Position numbers and translations under genes: made by a program. 64,000 nucleotides of DNA from assembly GCF_026339955.1 (NCBI RefSeq), contig NZ_JAPEPW010000001.1, positions 6,469,001 through 6,533,000 on the forward strand, given 5' to 3'. The notes under the pieces were generated by a model, which was given only the letters and a program-made list of their open reading frames with translations, did no database searches and was not told where the DNA came from. Origin of the DNA: Streptomyces sp. NBC_01549 (lineage in GTDB: Bacteria; Actinomycetota; Actinomycetes; Streptomycetales; Streptomycetaceae). Shown piece after piece: positions 33,665-46,318 of this stretch; the stretch's first letter is position 1, and each line of letters opens with the position of its first letter.

Positions 33665-34069
33665 GGGCTTTTGCGACCCTTCGAGGGGTGGCCGAGCGTC
33701 TCGATAGTAAAAAGATCTTGAAGGTTTCATGCGGGTGCTTATATGGCAGAACAGGGCGAAACGATCAGCGCAAAACGTCATCAAACGCCCATTCGGGCTT
33801 TGCCTTGGTCGCAAAATCCCTGCGTCGGCCCTGACGGCCTGTGATCGTGCGTTTACTGTTTTCCAGTGCGGCATGGGCATGATTGGGAGCGTGTGCATCG
33901 AGCCCCACTCCGATTGGAGCGAAGCCCATTTGCTCGTGCGGGAGTGGCGCAGGCCGATGTGCTGGGTGGATCGATTTCGAAACCGGGGTTTTCACCCTGT
34001 CTGGCCGGGGGACGTCGGGGACGATCCCCAGTCGGCCGTATTGTGAATGCGATCTAGAAGGGGTGGACT
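33665..34069 (+). promoter_or_regulatory. right half of the divergent intergenic region, upstream of the KS-NRPS gene
   Basis: About 400 bp without a gene, with GC content clearly below its surroundings (AT-rich patches near 33705-33780 and 33840-33870). It presumably holds the promoter of the plus-strand biosynthetic operon. AAGGGGTGG at about 34058 is the ribosome-binding site. I see no convincing operator. Confidence 0.5.
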
Positions 34070-37000
34070 ATGTCTGCGGACGGGGGCGTCGCGATTTCCG
34101 GGGAGATCCCGGTCATGGCACGCGATGTAGCGGTTATCGGGATGGCCGTCCGGATGCCGGAGGCCGACGATCTGTCGCAGTTCCTGGCGAATCTCCAGGA
34201 CGGCCGCGACAGCGTCCGGGAGCTGTCCGCTGAGCGCCGTAGCCGTACGTCACTGTCGATCGACGCGCGGTACCAGCTCAACGGCTACATCGAGGACATC
34301 GACTCGTTCGACGACGAGGTCTTCGGGATCTCCCCGGGCGAGGCGCGGAACATGGCGCCGGAACACCGGCTGCTCCTGCAGAGCGCGTACCAGGCGCTGG
34401 AGAACGCCGGATACGATCCGACCTCGCTCGACGGCACCCGGACCTCGGTCTACGTCGGCGACACCCGGCTGGTCTACCAGCAGCTCGCCCGCCAGGTCGA
34501 GCCGACCATGGTGATGGGCACCCACGCCGCAGCCACTGCGGGCCGGATCGCACGGTTCTTCGGGCTCCGCGGGCCGGCCGCCATGGTCGACTCGTCCTGT
34601 TCGTCGGCCCTGCTCGCCGTCCACCACGGCGTGAACGACCTACTGCTCGGCGACGCCGAGCTGGCCCTGGTCTGCGGCGTCAACCTGAACCTCTTCGGCG
34701 ACCCGAAGGACGACGAGGACGAGCTGGACCTCGGCATCCGGTCCGCGGACGGCAAGACCCGGGCGTTCTCGGCGGATGCGGACGGCACCGGCTCCGGCGA
34801 GGCCGTCGTCAGCGTCCTACTCAAGCCGCTGGACCGGGCACTGCGCGACGGGGATGTCGTCCATGCCGTCATCAAGGGCACCGCGGCCAACAATGTGGCG
34901 GGCCGCTCCGGCAGCCTCACCGCGCCGGACAGCTCGGCGCAGGCCGAGGTGATCGAGCAGGCATGGGCGAAGGCCGCCGTCGACCCCACCACGATCTCCT
35001 ACATCGAGGCGCACGGGACCGCCACGCGGCTCGGCGATCCGATCGAGATCGAGGCCATCGACCTGGCGTTCAGCCGAGTGACGGACCGCAAGCAGTTCTG
35101 CGCGCTCTCCTCGGTGAAGAGCAACATCGGCCACACCTGGAGTGCGTCGGGCCTGGCCGGCCTGGTCAAGGCGGTGCTCGCACTGCGGAACCGGCAGCTC
35201 TTCCCCAGCCTCCACGCGCAGACGATGAGCCCGCTGATCGACTTCGCGAACTCGGCGGTCACCGTGACCAGGGAACTGACGCCGTGGGAGCCGGCCGTTG
35301 GCGTCCGCCGGGCCGGCGTCAGCGCGTTCGGCGTCATGGGGACCAACGTGCACGCCGTCCTGGAGGAGGCGCCCGCCCGTGAGGAACCGGGCCCCTCCTC
35401 GAACACCGGCAACTGGATCCCCGTTTCGGCGAAGACCGCCACGGCGCTCGCCGCCAATGTCGAGGCCCTGCGGTCCTGGCTCGTCGAGCACCCGGACCTG
35501 TGCATCGAGGACGTCCAGCGCACCCTGGTCACGGGCCGGCAGCACTTCCCGTACCGAGCCTGCGTCACCGCGGCCGATACGGCCGGGCTCACCGCCGCGC
35601 TCGTCGACCCCGCGACGACCGGCCCGGAGAGCAGCGCCGCGGTCACCGTGATCCTGGTCTCCGGAAGGTGCACGGCGTCGGCCTCGCTGACCGCCTCCCT
35701 GCGTCGCGCGCACCCCGAGTTCGACCGGCTGTACGTCCAGGCCGAGCAGGCCGCCGGTGCGCACGCCGGAGACCCGAAGGCGGGCCAGTTCGCCTTCCAG
35801 TACGCGATGTACGGCCTGCTGGGGCGGATGGGCGTCGAGTCGCGCCACGTCGTCGGGGAGGGCGTCGGCAAGCTGGTGATCGACGCGAGCCTCGGCCGGG
35901 TCGAACTCGCCGAAGCGGTAAGGCAGGCGGTGAACGCCGAGGACGCCGACGCCGGTGACCTGGACGCCCGCGTCGACCGTCTGCTCGCCGCGCTGGGCGA
36001 CCAGCGGGTGCTGTTCGTCGAGGCCGGCCCCATGTCGACGGTCTCCTCGGCGGTCGCGGGCCGCGGTGGCGCCGCACGCTCCGTCGTGGCGCTCGCCGAA
36101 CGCCCCGATGCCTTCGAGGTCTTTGTATGTGACATGTATCTGACAGGGGCCCGCTGGAGGTGGGCGGAGACCGCCGGCGACGGTCGCAGGATCGAGCTGC
36201 CCTCCTATCAGTTCGACCGCACCCGCTGCTGGCTGGACCCCGCCAACACGGTGGCGCCCGCCCCGCAGGTCGGCGAAGCGGTCACCGGCGCGACGGTCGC
36301 CGCCGACCCGGCCCAGGCCGTTCAGCCCGCCGATGTGCTCGGGTCGGTCCTGGCGGCCTGGCAGGGCGTGCTAGGCATCGAGACCATCGCTCCCGACGAG
36401 TCCTTCTTCAACCTCGGCGGCGACTCGATCGGTGCCATCCAGGTGCTCAACCGGCTCCAGACGGTGTACGGCGTGGAGCTCGACCCCTACGCGATCTTCG
36501 ACTACGAGACGCCGGCCGAACTCGCCGCCCACCTGGAGAAGTTGGCGGACATCACCACCTTCGCCACCATGACGCCCGCCGTGCAGGGCGCGCCGCCGGA
36601 CCTCGACGCCGCGCCGACCTCCGCGGAGCAGCTGAACGTATGGCTCGCGGCCGAGTTCGCGGGCGGCTCGGTGGCCTTCAACCTGATCCGCAGCTTCGAG
36701 CTGACCGGGACGGTCAACACCGAGGCGCTGCGGCGCGCCCTGGATGCACTGGCCGCACGGCACGACGCGCTGCGGGCCGTCTTCTCCTACGCGGACGAGG
36801 AGTTGACCCAGCGGATCACCCCGGCGGCCGGATTCACCGTGCCGCTGGAGCTGCTGGAAGCGCCGCTGGACGGGGACGCGCACGGCGCCGTGGACAGCGT
36901 CGCGCTGGCCAAGGCCTTCGCCTCCCGTCCGTTCGACCTAGCGAAGGGCCCCCTGCTGCGGGCCCAGTTGGCGTCCATCGGCGCCGACCGCCACCTGCTG

Positions 37001-39616
37001 ACGCTCTGCACCCACCACGTCGTCGTCGACGGGTGGTCGCTGGGGCTGCTGGTCCGGGACCTGGGCGCCTACTACGCCCACTTCGACCGCGGCGCGGCCC
37101 TGGACCTGCCGGAGATCGGCATCAGCTACGGCGAGCACTACCGCAAGCTGGCACAGCAGGCAGGCGGCCGCCACGACGATGCCGCCGCCTACTGGCTCGA
37201 CCGGTTCGGCACCCCGGTGGCGGCCCTCGACCTGCCGGCCGCCCCCGTCGCCTCGGAGGGCCTCCCCTGCTACCGCGGCGCCTACCGGCACTACGAGCTC
37301 CCCGTGCCGCTGTGGCAGCGGCTCAAGTCGTTCTGCCAGGCCGGCGGGGTGACGGTGTTCACCTCGATGCTGAGCGCCGTCGCCGCCGCGCTCCACGGGT
37401 ACAGCCGGGATGGCGACCTGGTCATCGGCACCCTGATCGCGGGGCGCAACAGCGAGTCGCTGGAGCAGCTGGTGGCGATGCTGATCCGGTCCCTGCCGCT
37501 CCGACTGAGGGTCGACGCTGACGGCGGCTTCGAGCAGCTGTCGGAGAGGGTCCGCACCACATTCGTCGACGCCCTGCGCAACAGCGACTACCCGTACGAG
37601 GAACTGGTGGAGGAGCTGCAGCAGCGCGGCCTGCTCCAGGCCTCAGGCCTGTTCGACGTCATCGTGGCGTTCCAGCAGTTCGGCGAGGACGGCGAGGCGC
37701 CGCACAGCGCTCTCGCGGGCCCCGGCCTCACCGTCCGGCCGGTCGAGGTGAACCTGGACACCAGGGACGTCCCGATCAACATCATGATGGCGGAGGAGGA
37801 GGGCACGGTCCGCTCGGCCATCCGCTTCGACAGCGGCCGGTTCACCGCGGAGATGATCGACCGGCTCTGGGCGGACATCAGCCGCCTGCTCGACCGGGCG
37901 CTCGACGACCCCTCGGCCCCGATGCGCCTCGCCGCGAGCCCGGCCGACGGCACGACGGCCGAGCCGGCCACTGCAGCCGCCCCCGCCCTCGCTCCGGCCG
38001 GAGCGCAGGGGCCCTCCGACGCCGTCACCCAGGACCTCGCGGGGATCTGGTGCGAGGTGCTGGGCGTCTCCGACGTCACGGAGGAGGACCGGTTCTTCGA
38101 TGTCGGCGGCAACTCGCTGCGCGCCATCAAGCTGCTGGCACGGGTCCAGAGCCGACTGGGCGTCACGCTCGACCTGAAAACGTTCTTCGTCAGCCCCACG
38201 ATCGCCGGCCTCGCCGAGGCCCTGGCCGAGGCCCAGCGGCAGGTGGTCGCACCGATCCCGAGCCTGGGCGGCCCGGGGGAGTACGAGGGCTCCCGCACGC
38301 AGGACCTGCTGATGGAGATCGACCGCGGGAGCGCCTACCCCGGTGCCTTCCACCGCAACGACCTGCAGGAACTGCGCGGCCCGCTCGACCCGTCGCTGCT
38401 GCGGCGCGGCTTCGAGCTGCTGGTCGAGCGGCACGAGAGCATGCGGACGACCTGCGACCTCGTCGACGGTCGGACGGTGCAGACCGTGCACGCGCCGGGT
38501 GCCCTCCCCCTCAACTACCGCTTCCGTGACATGACCGGCAGCTCCGCGGAGCAGGTCCACGAGTTCGTGGTCGCCCGCAAGGACGAGCCGTTCGAGACGG
38601 CGTGGGAGCCGCTGGTGCGGGCCGACCTGATCCGCCTCGACACCGACACCCACCTGCTGCTCACGTCGATCCACCACGTGTTCGCCGACGGTTCGTCCGC
38701 GCGGGTGCTCTTCCGCGATTGGCACGAGCTGTACGAGGCACTGGTGGCCGGACGCGCCGCCGACCTGCCGGAACTCCCGATCCAGTACAAGGACGCCGCG
38801 GCCTGGCGCAACGACCGGCTGACCCCCGAAGTCCGCAGCGAGCACCGGGAGTTCTGGCGCCGGGAGCTGAGCGGGCTGGCCGTGCCAGTAACGCTTCCGG
38901 CCGACCTGCCGCGGCCCGAGGTCAGCGCGCTCGCCGGCGACCGGCTCTACCTGACCCTCCCGACCGACCTCGCCGAGCGGTTCGGGGCGCTCGCCCGGCA
39001 GCACTCGGTCACCGAGTTCACCGTCGGCTGGTGCGCGGTCGGGCTACTCCTCGCCACCACAGGGGTCACCGACTCCCTGATCGGGACGTACTCCCTCGGC
39101 CGGGACCGCCAGGAGTTCGAGGACCAGATCGGCACTTTCATCGGCACCGTCCCGCTGCGCCTCAAGGTGGCCGCGGACGACGAGGTGCCGGCGCTGCTCG
39201 CCCGGGCCCAGCAGACGATCCTGCGGGCGTTCGAGCACGACGAGTACCCGTACGGCGAGATCATGCGCGACCTGGGCTGGCAGCGGGGCCCCGAGCGCAG
39301 CCCGCTCTTCGACGTCGTGGTCAACCTGGACCAGATGGAGTCCGGCTGGGACGCGGCACCGGTCGGGGCGACCGTCGCCTTCGTTTCGAAGGACATCCAC
39401 CGGCGCGCCAAGCAGGCCGACCTGCAGTTCGTCTTCCAGCGCTACGCCGACGGCCTGGTCCTGGCGATGAGCTACAACACGGAGGTCTTCTCGCCGGACT
39501 TGGCGCAGCTGATCCTGCGGCGCCTGCAGGCGGTCCTCGACGGCATGACCACCGCACGACCCATCAGCGACATCCTGACCCAGGAGGAATTCCCCCATGA
39601 CCGGTTTCCCCAGTGA
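34070..39616 (+). CDS. hybrid KS-(inactive AT)-T-C-T-C megasynthase
   Basis: This 1848-aa protein has a KS (about 18-435) with intact C177 (DSSCSSAL), H315 (EAHGTATRLGDP) and H355 (KSNIGHTWSASG). An AT-like region (about 450-725) follows, in which GHSxG has become G-E-G-V-G (residues 596-600), so the serine is lost; only the C-terminal linker (PSYQFDRTRCWL) is well kept. Then come T1 (S786 in GGDSIG), C1 (about 850-1285, HHVVVDG at 982), T2 (S1349 in GGNSL) and C2 (about 1405-1840, HHVFADG at 1535). There is no A, KR, DH, MT or TE. Both carriers must be charged in trans or by chain transfer. It is first in the plus-strand arm and overlaps the GNAT gene by 20 nt. Confidence 0.93.
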   Translation: MSADGGVAISGEIPVMARDVAVIGMAVRMPEADDLSQFLANLQDGRDSVRELSAERRSRTSLSIDARYQLNGYIEDIDSFDDEVFGISPGEARNMAPEHRLLLQSAYQALENAGYDPTSLDGTRTSVYVGDTRLVYQQLARQVEPTMVMGTHAAATAGRIARFFGLRGPAAMVDSSCSSALLAVHHGVNDLLLGDAELALVCGVNLNLFGDPKDDEDELDLGIRSADGKTRAFSADADGTGSGEAVVSVLLKPLDRALRDGDVVHAVIKGTAANNVAGRSGSLTAPDSSAQAEVIEQAWAKAAVDPTTISYIEAHGTATRLGDPIEIEAIDLAFSRVTDRKQFCALSSVKSNIGHTWSASGLAGLVKAVLALRNRQLFPSLHAQTMSPLIDFANSAVTVTRELTPWEPAVGVRRAGVSAFGVMGTNVHAVLEEAPAREEPGPSSNTGNWIPVSAKTATALAANVEALRSWLVEHPDLCIEDVQRTLVTGRQHFPYRACVTAADTAGLTAALVDPATTGPESSAAVTVILVSGRCTASASLTASLRRAHPEFDRLYVQAEQAAGAHAGDPKAGQFAFQYAMYGLLGRMGVESRHVVGEGVGKLVIDASLGRVELAEAVRQAVNAEDADAGDLDARVDRLLAALGDQRVLFVEAGPMSTVSSAVAGRGGAARSVVALAERPDAFEVFVCDMYLTGARWRWAETAGDGRRIELPSYQFDRTRCWLDPANTVAPAPQVGEAVTGATVAADPAQAVQPADVLGSVLAAWQGVLGIETIAPDESFFNLGGDSIGAIQVLNRLQTVYGVELDPYAIFDYETPAELAAHLEKLADITTFATMTPAVQGAPPDLDAAPTSAEQLNVWLAAEFAGGSVAFNLIRSFELTGTVNTEALRRALDALAARHDALRAVFSYADEELTQRITPAAGFTVPLELLEAPLDGDAHGAVDSVALAKAFASRPFDLAKGPLLRAQLASIGADRHLLTLCTHHVVVDGWSLGLLVRDLGAYYAHFDRGAALDLPEIGISYGEHYRKLAQQAGGRHDDAAAYWLDRFGTPVAALDLPAAPVASEGLPCYRGAYRHYELPVPLWQRLKSFCQAGGVTVFTSMLSAVAAALHGYSRDGDLVIGTLIAGRNSESLEQLVAMLIRSLPLRLRVDADGGFEQLSERVRTTFVDALRNSDYPYEELVEELQQRGLLQASGLFDVIVAFQQFGEDGEAPHSALAGPGLTVRPVEVNLDTRDVPINIMMAEEEGTVRSAIRFDSGRFTAEMIDRLWADISRLLDRALDDPSAPMRLAASPADGTTAEPATAAAPALAPAGAQGPSDAVTQDLAGIWCEVLGVSDVTEEDRFFDVGGNSLRAIKLLARVQSRLGVTLDLKTFFVSPTIAGLAEALAEAQRQVVAPIPSLGGPGEYEGSRTQDLLMEIDRGSAYPGAFHRNDLQELRGPLDPSLLRRGFELLVERHESMRTTCDLVDGRTVQTVHAPGALPLNYRFRDMTGSSAEQVHEFVVARKDEPFETAWEPLVRADLIRLDTDTHLLLTSIHHVFADGSSARVLFRDWHELYEALVAGRAADLPELPIQYKDAAAWRNDRLTPEVRSEHREFWRRELSGLAVPVTLPADLPRPEVSALAGDRLYLTLPTDLAERFGALARQHSVTEFTVGWCAVGLLLATTGVTDSLIGTYSLGRDRQEFEDQIGTFIGTVPLRLKVAADDEVPALLARAQQTILRAFEHDEYPYGEIMRDLGWQRGPERSPLFDVVVNLDQMESGWDAAPVGATVAFVSKDIHRRAKQADLQFVFQRYADGLVLAMSYNTEVFSPDLAQLILRRLQAVLDGMTTARPISDILTQEEFPHDRFPQ

Positions 39617-40367
39617 GAACTTCCTGACCGCCCTGGACCACGGGCGTGCCGCCACCGGTGAGCGGGCCGAACACGGCGGCGTGGTGCGCGAGTTCTCGGA
39701 GGACCGCTCGTCCTGCCAGATCCGGTTCTCCCGGCTCTCGGCGGACGACGCCGACGCCGTGATCGAGGCCGAGAAGGCCCTCGCGGACAAGGGCGGCTAC
39801 GAGCTGGAGTGGAAGCTCTACACCCACGACGCGCCCTCCGACCTGGCCGCGCGCCTGGAGGCCGCCGGCTTCGTCGCCGACGACCGGGAGCAGGTGCTGG
39901 CCCTGCCGCTGGACGCGGAGACGATGGCGGTCTTCGACACCAGCGCCTTCGACGTGCGCCGTGTGGTCGACGAGGAGGGCCTCGCCGACTACGCCGAGAT
40001 CGCCCGGGAGATCGGCCGCAAGAACGCCGACTCGGAGCGGCGCCGGCTGTGGGCCTGCCTGCAGGAGACGCCGGACGTGATGAGCGTCCACGTGGCCTAT
40101 GTGGGCTCGGAGCCCGTGGCCGGCGGGCGGGTGCACTACCCCGAGGGCGCCGGCTACGCCGAACTGGCCGGCGGCCGGACGAAGACGACGCACCGGCTGC
40201 GCGGCATGTTCACCGCGGTCGTGGGCTCCCGGCTGGCGGAGGTCTCCGCCCGGGGACTCGACCTCGTCTTCACCGACGCCCTGCCCACCTCGGAGCCGAT
40301 CCTCGCCAAGCGTGGATTCCGGACCGTGGTCGGGACGCAGCCGTTCGTCTACACGCCGTCGTCCTGA
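39597..40367 (+). CDS. GNAT-family acetyltransferase of the biosynthetic cluster
   Basis: This 256-aa protein consists of two GNAT-like halves. The N-terminal half (IRFSRLSADDADAVIEAEKA, LEAAGFVADDREQVLALPL) looks degenerate. The C-terminal half has the catalytic fold (VHVAYVGSEPVAGGRVHYPE, then TTHRLRGMFTAVVGSRLAEV as the acetyl-CoA site, and EPILAKRGFRTVVGTQPFV). ATG 39597 lies inside the end of the KS-NRPS gene after AGGAGG, so translation is coupled. It may acylate the peptide, a precursor amine, or the product for self-protection; the sequence does not say which. Confidence 0.88.
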   Translation: MTGFPSENFLTALDHGRAATGERAEHGGVVREFSEDRSSCQIRFSRLSADDADAVIEAEKALADKGGYELEWKLYTHDAPSDLAARLEAAGFVADDREQVLALPLDAETMAVFDTSAFDVRRVVDEEGLADYAEIAREIGRKNADSERRRLWACLQETPDVMSVHVAYVGSEPVAGGRVHYPEGAGYAELAGGRTKTTHRLRGMFTAVVGSRLAEVSARGLDLVFTDALPTSEPILAKRGFRTVVGTQPFVYTPSS

Positions 40368-40397
40368 CCCACCGGGCAGCCGTCCTCGCCCCTGACC

Positions 40398-40439
40398 GCG
40401 GCCCCGATCGACCAGCCGACGCGCACCGATCGGGGCCGC
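40398..40439 (+). terminator. hairpin between the GNAT and free A-T genes
   Basis: A perfect 13-bp inverted repeat (GCGGCCCCGATCG and its complement) with a 16-nt loop lies 30 bp after the GNAT stop. It suggests that the downstream genes (from 40567) have their own promoter in the remaining ~125 bp. Confidence 0.65.
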
Positions 40440-40566
40440 GCAGCCCGCGGCGATGACGTGGTCCGGGTCGGCACGGCCGGGTCGTTCACACCGCCGGTTC
40501 GCCGGATCGCCTGAATTCCACGATGAGATCGCACGCCGCCGCTGAGCACGCGTGCGGGAGGAAGCT

Positions 40567-42344
40567 GTGAAGACAACGAACGAACGCGCCGCCACCCTGG
40601 TCGAGCTCTTCGCCGACTCGGTGCGGCGCCACGGGGGACGGTCGGCTGTCGGAGACGGCACGACGACGCTCACCTACGAGGAGCTGGACCGCAGGTCGGA
40701 CGCCGTGGGCGCGCTGCTCAGCAGCCACGGGGTGGGCGTCGAGGACCGGGTCGGGGTCTACCTGCCCCGCTCCGTCGACTTCGCCGTCGCGGTGCTCGGC
40801 GTCCTCAAGGCCGGAGCCGCCTACGTCGCGGTGGACCAGCGCTACCCCGACGCCCGCCGGGACCGGATGCTGCAGGACAGCGGCGCGAAGGTCGTCCTCA
40901 GCGACCAGGCGTCGGCCGACTCGCTGACGGCGGTACCCGCTGAGGTCGTGCCGATCGGTGACTGGGCCGGGTTCGATGGCCAGGGCGCGGGCGCGACACC
41001 GCTGCCGGAGAACGCGGCGAGCGTCCTGTTCACCTCGGGCTCCTCGGGCCGGCCGAAGGCGATCGTGCTGGAGCACCGGAACATCGTGTCGTTCGCGACC
41101 AACCCCGGCCTGCCGCAGCTCCACCCCGAGGACCGGACGGGGCAGATCTCCAACGTCTCCTTCGACGCCTTCCACTTCGAGATGTGGACCACCCTCGCGG
41201 CCGGTGCCCAGATAGTCGTCCTGCCGCCGGCACCGGAACTGCTCGCCGCGGGCTTCCGGCGGCAGATGGAGGAGTACGGCGTCTCGGCGATGCTCGTGCC
41301 CACCATGGTGGTCAACCACGTCGTGCGGGAGGACCGGGACGCGTTCGCCTCGCTGCGGGTGCTCTGCGCCGGCGGTGACGTCCTCCAGCCCTCCGCCTGT
41401 CGCGACCTGCTCACGGGCTGCTTCCAGGGACAGCTCTACAACCTGTACGGGCCAGCCGAGACCACCACCGCCTGTACCGCGCACCTGGTGACCGAGTCGG
41501 ATGTGCGGTCCGGCACGGTGCCGATCGGGACCGCGCTCGCCGGAGTGACGGTCCGGCTGCTCGACGCGGACCTGCGGGAGGTGCCTGCGGGCGAGCGCGG
41601 TGAGATCTTCGTCGGCGGCCCGGGCCTGGCCCGCGGCTACCTCGACCGCGCGGACCTCACCGCCGAGCGCTTCGTGACGGTCACCGTCGACGGCGCCCCG
41701 ATGCCGATGTACCGGACGGGCGACCTGGCACAGCTGCGTGCGGACGGGGCGCTGCTGTTCATCGGCCGCGCCGACGACCAGGTGAAGATCCACGGCTACC
41801 GGGTGGAGCCCGGCGAGGTCGAGCAGTCGCTCCGGCACCACCCCGGGGTGAAGGACGCCGTCGTGCTCGCCGAGGGCGAGGGCGACGACCGCCGACTGGT
41901 CGCCTTCGTCGTGCTCGGCGAGGAACTGGACATCGCGGAGCTGCGCGCCCGGGTGGAGCGGGACCTGCCCGACTACATGGTGCCGAGCAGCTTCATCGTC
42001 CAGAGCGAGATCCCGTACACCCAGCACGGCAAGCGAGACAGCGCGGCCCTGCGGGAGGCGCTGGCAGGGCACGACGCCCACGCCGCGGAAGACTTCGCGG
42101 AACCGCTCGGCGAGACCGAGCACTACGTGGCCGCCCTCTGGGCGAACCTGCTCGGCGTCGAACGGGTGGGCCGCGACCAGGACTTCTTCGCCCTGGGCGG
42201 GCACTCCATGCTCGCTTTCCGGATGAGCCACCGGATCAACCGCGAACTCGGCACCCGGCTCGCCTTCTCGGTCGTGCTGGACCACACCACCGTGCAGGGC
42301 CTGGCCGAGCAGCTCGACCTGGTACGGACGCCGGCGGCGGGCAA

Positions 42345-42348
<4 letters not shown>
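40567..42348 (+). CDS. free-standing NRPS adenylation-thiolation didomain
   Basis: This 593-aa protein has an A domain (about 10-505) with core motifs FTSGSSGRPKAIVLEHRN, NLYGPAETT, YRTGDLAQLRADG and the lysine region IPYTQHGKRDS. A T domain follows (about 525-590, FFALGGHSM). Hand-aligned specificity residues are DAFLLALTAK. The leading Asp indicates an alpha-amino acid and the rest a hydrophobic pocket; I know no exact match. GTG 40567 is favoured because GGGAGGAAG directly precedes it. Its stop overlaps the next start (GTGA). With no condensation domain of its own it must hand its aminoacyl group to a separate C domain. Confidence 0.92.
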
Positions 42349-45502
<3,154 letters not shown>

Positions 45503-45506
<4 letters not shown>

Positions 45507-46318
45507 CCACCGACACCGGGTCCCGCGCCGGGCGATGGCTGTGCGGGTTCCACCCGGCACCGAGGCGTCCGACCTCGCGCCTGTTGATGCTGCCGCACGC
45601 CGGCGGCTCCGCCAGTTTCTACTTCCCGTTCTCGGAGGCGTTGTCCGGCGACGTGGACGTGCTGGTGGCGCAGTATCCAGGCCGGCAGGAACGCCACAGG
45701 GAGCCGTCGATCACCGACATCCAGGAGCTGGCGGTCGCGGTGCTCGCCGCGCTGACGGCGGACGGACTCGATGATGTGCCGCTGGCGCTGTTCGGACACA
45801 GCATGGGCGCTCTTGTCGCGTACGAGATGGCCGGGCTCCTCGAAGAACGCGGTGTGCCGGTCGCGCGACTGTTCGTCTCCGGGTGCCGTGGCGCGGCCGT
45901 GCCCGACGATCCACGGCGGTTGCACGCCGACGACGACGCCCTGATGGCCGAGTTGGCGGCGATGGGGGGAACCGACGTCGAGCTGCTCAGCCACCCGGAC
46001 ATCCGCCAGATGGTCCTACCGCCACTGCGCGCCGACTTCCGTGCCGTGGAGACGTACAGCCACCGGCCCCGGCAACCCTTGCGCGTCCCGATGACCGCGC
46101 TGATCGGTGATATGGACCCCCGGGTGCGGCCGGGCACCGCAGAGGCCTGGTCCGAGCTCACGCTTGGATCGTACGAACTGCGGATCTTCCACGGAGACCA
46201 CTTCTTCCTCGTGGCGCCGGGGACGTTCGGCGAGGTGGTCAGACTCCTGCGCGACCGGTTGACCGGACCGGGTCCATCGACCACTCACATCTCTCACGGT
46301 GAGGAAGAAGCACTATGA
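45503..46318 (+). CDS. type II thioesterase
   Basis: This 271-aa alpha/beta hydrolase of the NRPS/PKS editing family has MLPHAGGSASFYFPFSEAL near the N-terminus, YPGRQERHREPSI, the nucleophile elbow LFGHSMGALVAYEMAG (Ser near residue 104), the Asp in IGDMDPRV, and the His in FHGDHFFLV. Such enzymes remove misprimed or stalled acyl groups from carrier domains. Because no large protein of the cluster has an integrated TE, it might also release the final chain. It overlaps its neighbours by 4 nt at both ends (ATGA), in the middle of a tightly coupled operon. Confidence 0.93.

Noticed and set aside
35420..36250. A functional acyltransferase domain after the KS
   Set aside because: The GHSxG elbow reads GEGVG, so the serine is absent, and upstream AT landmarks are weak. 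I call it inactive.
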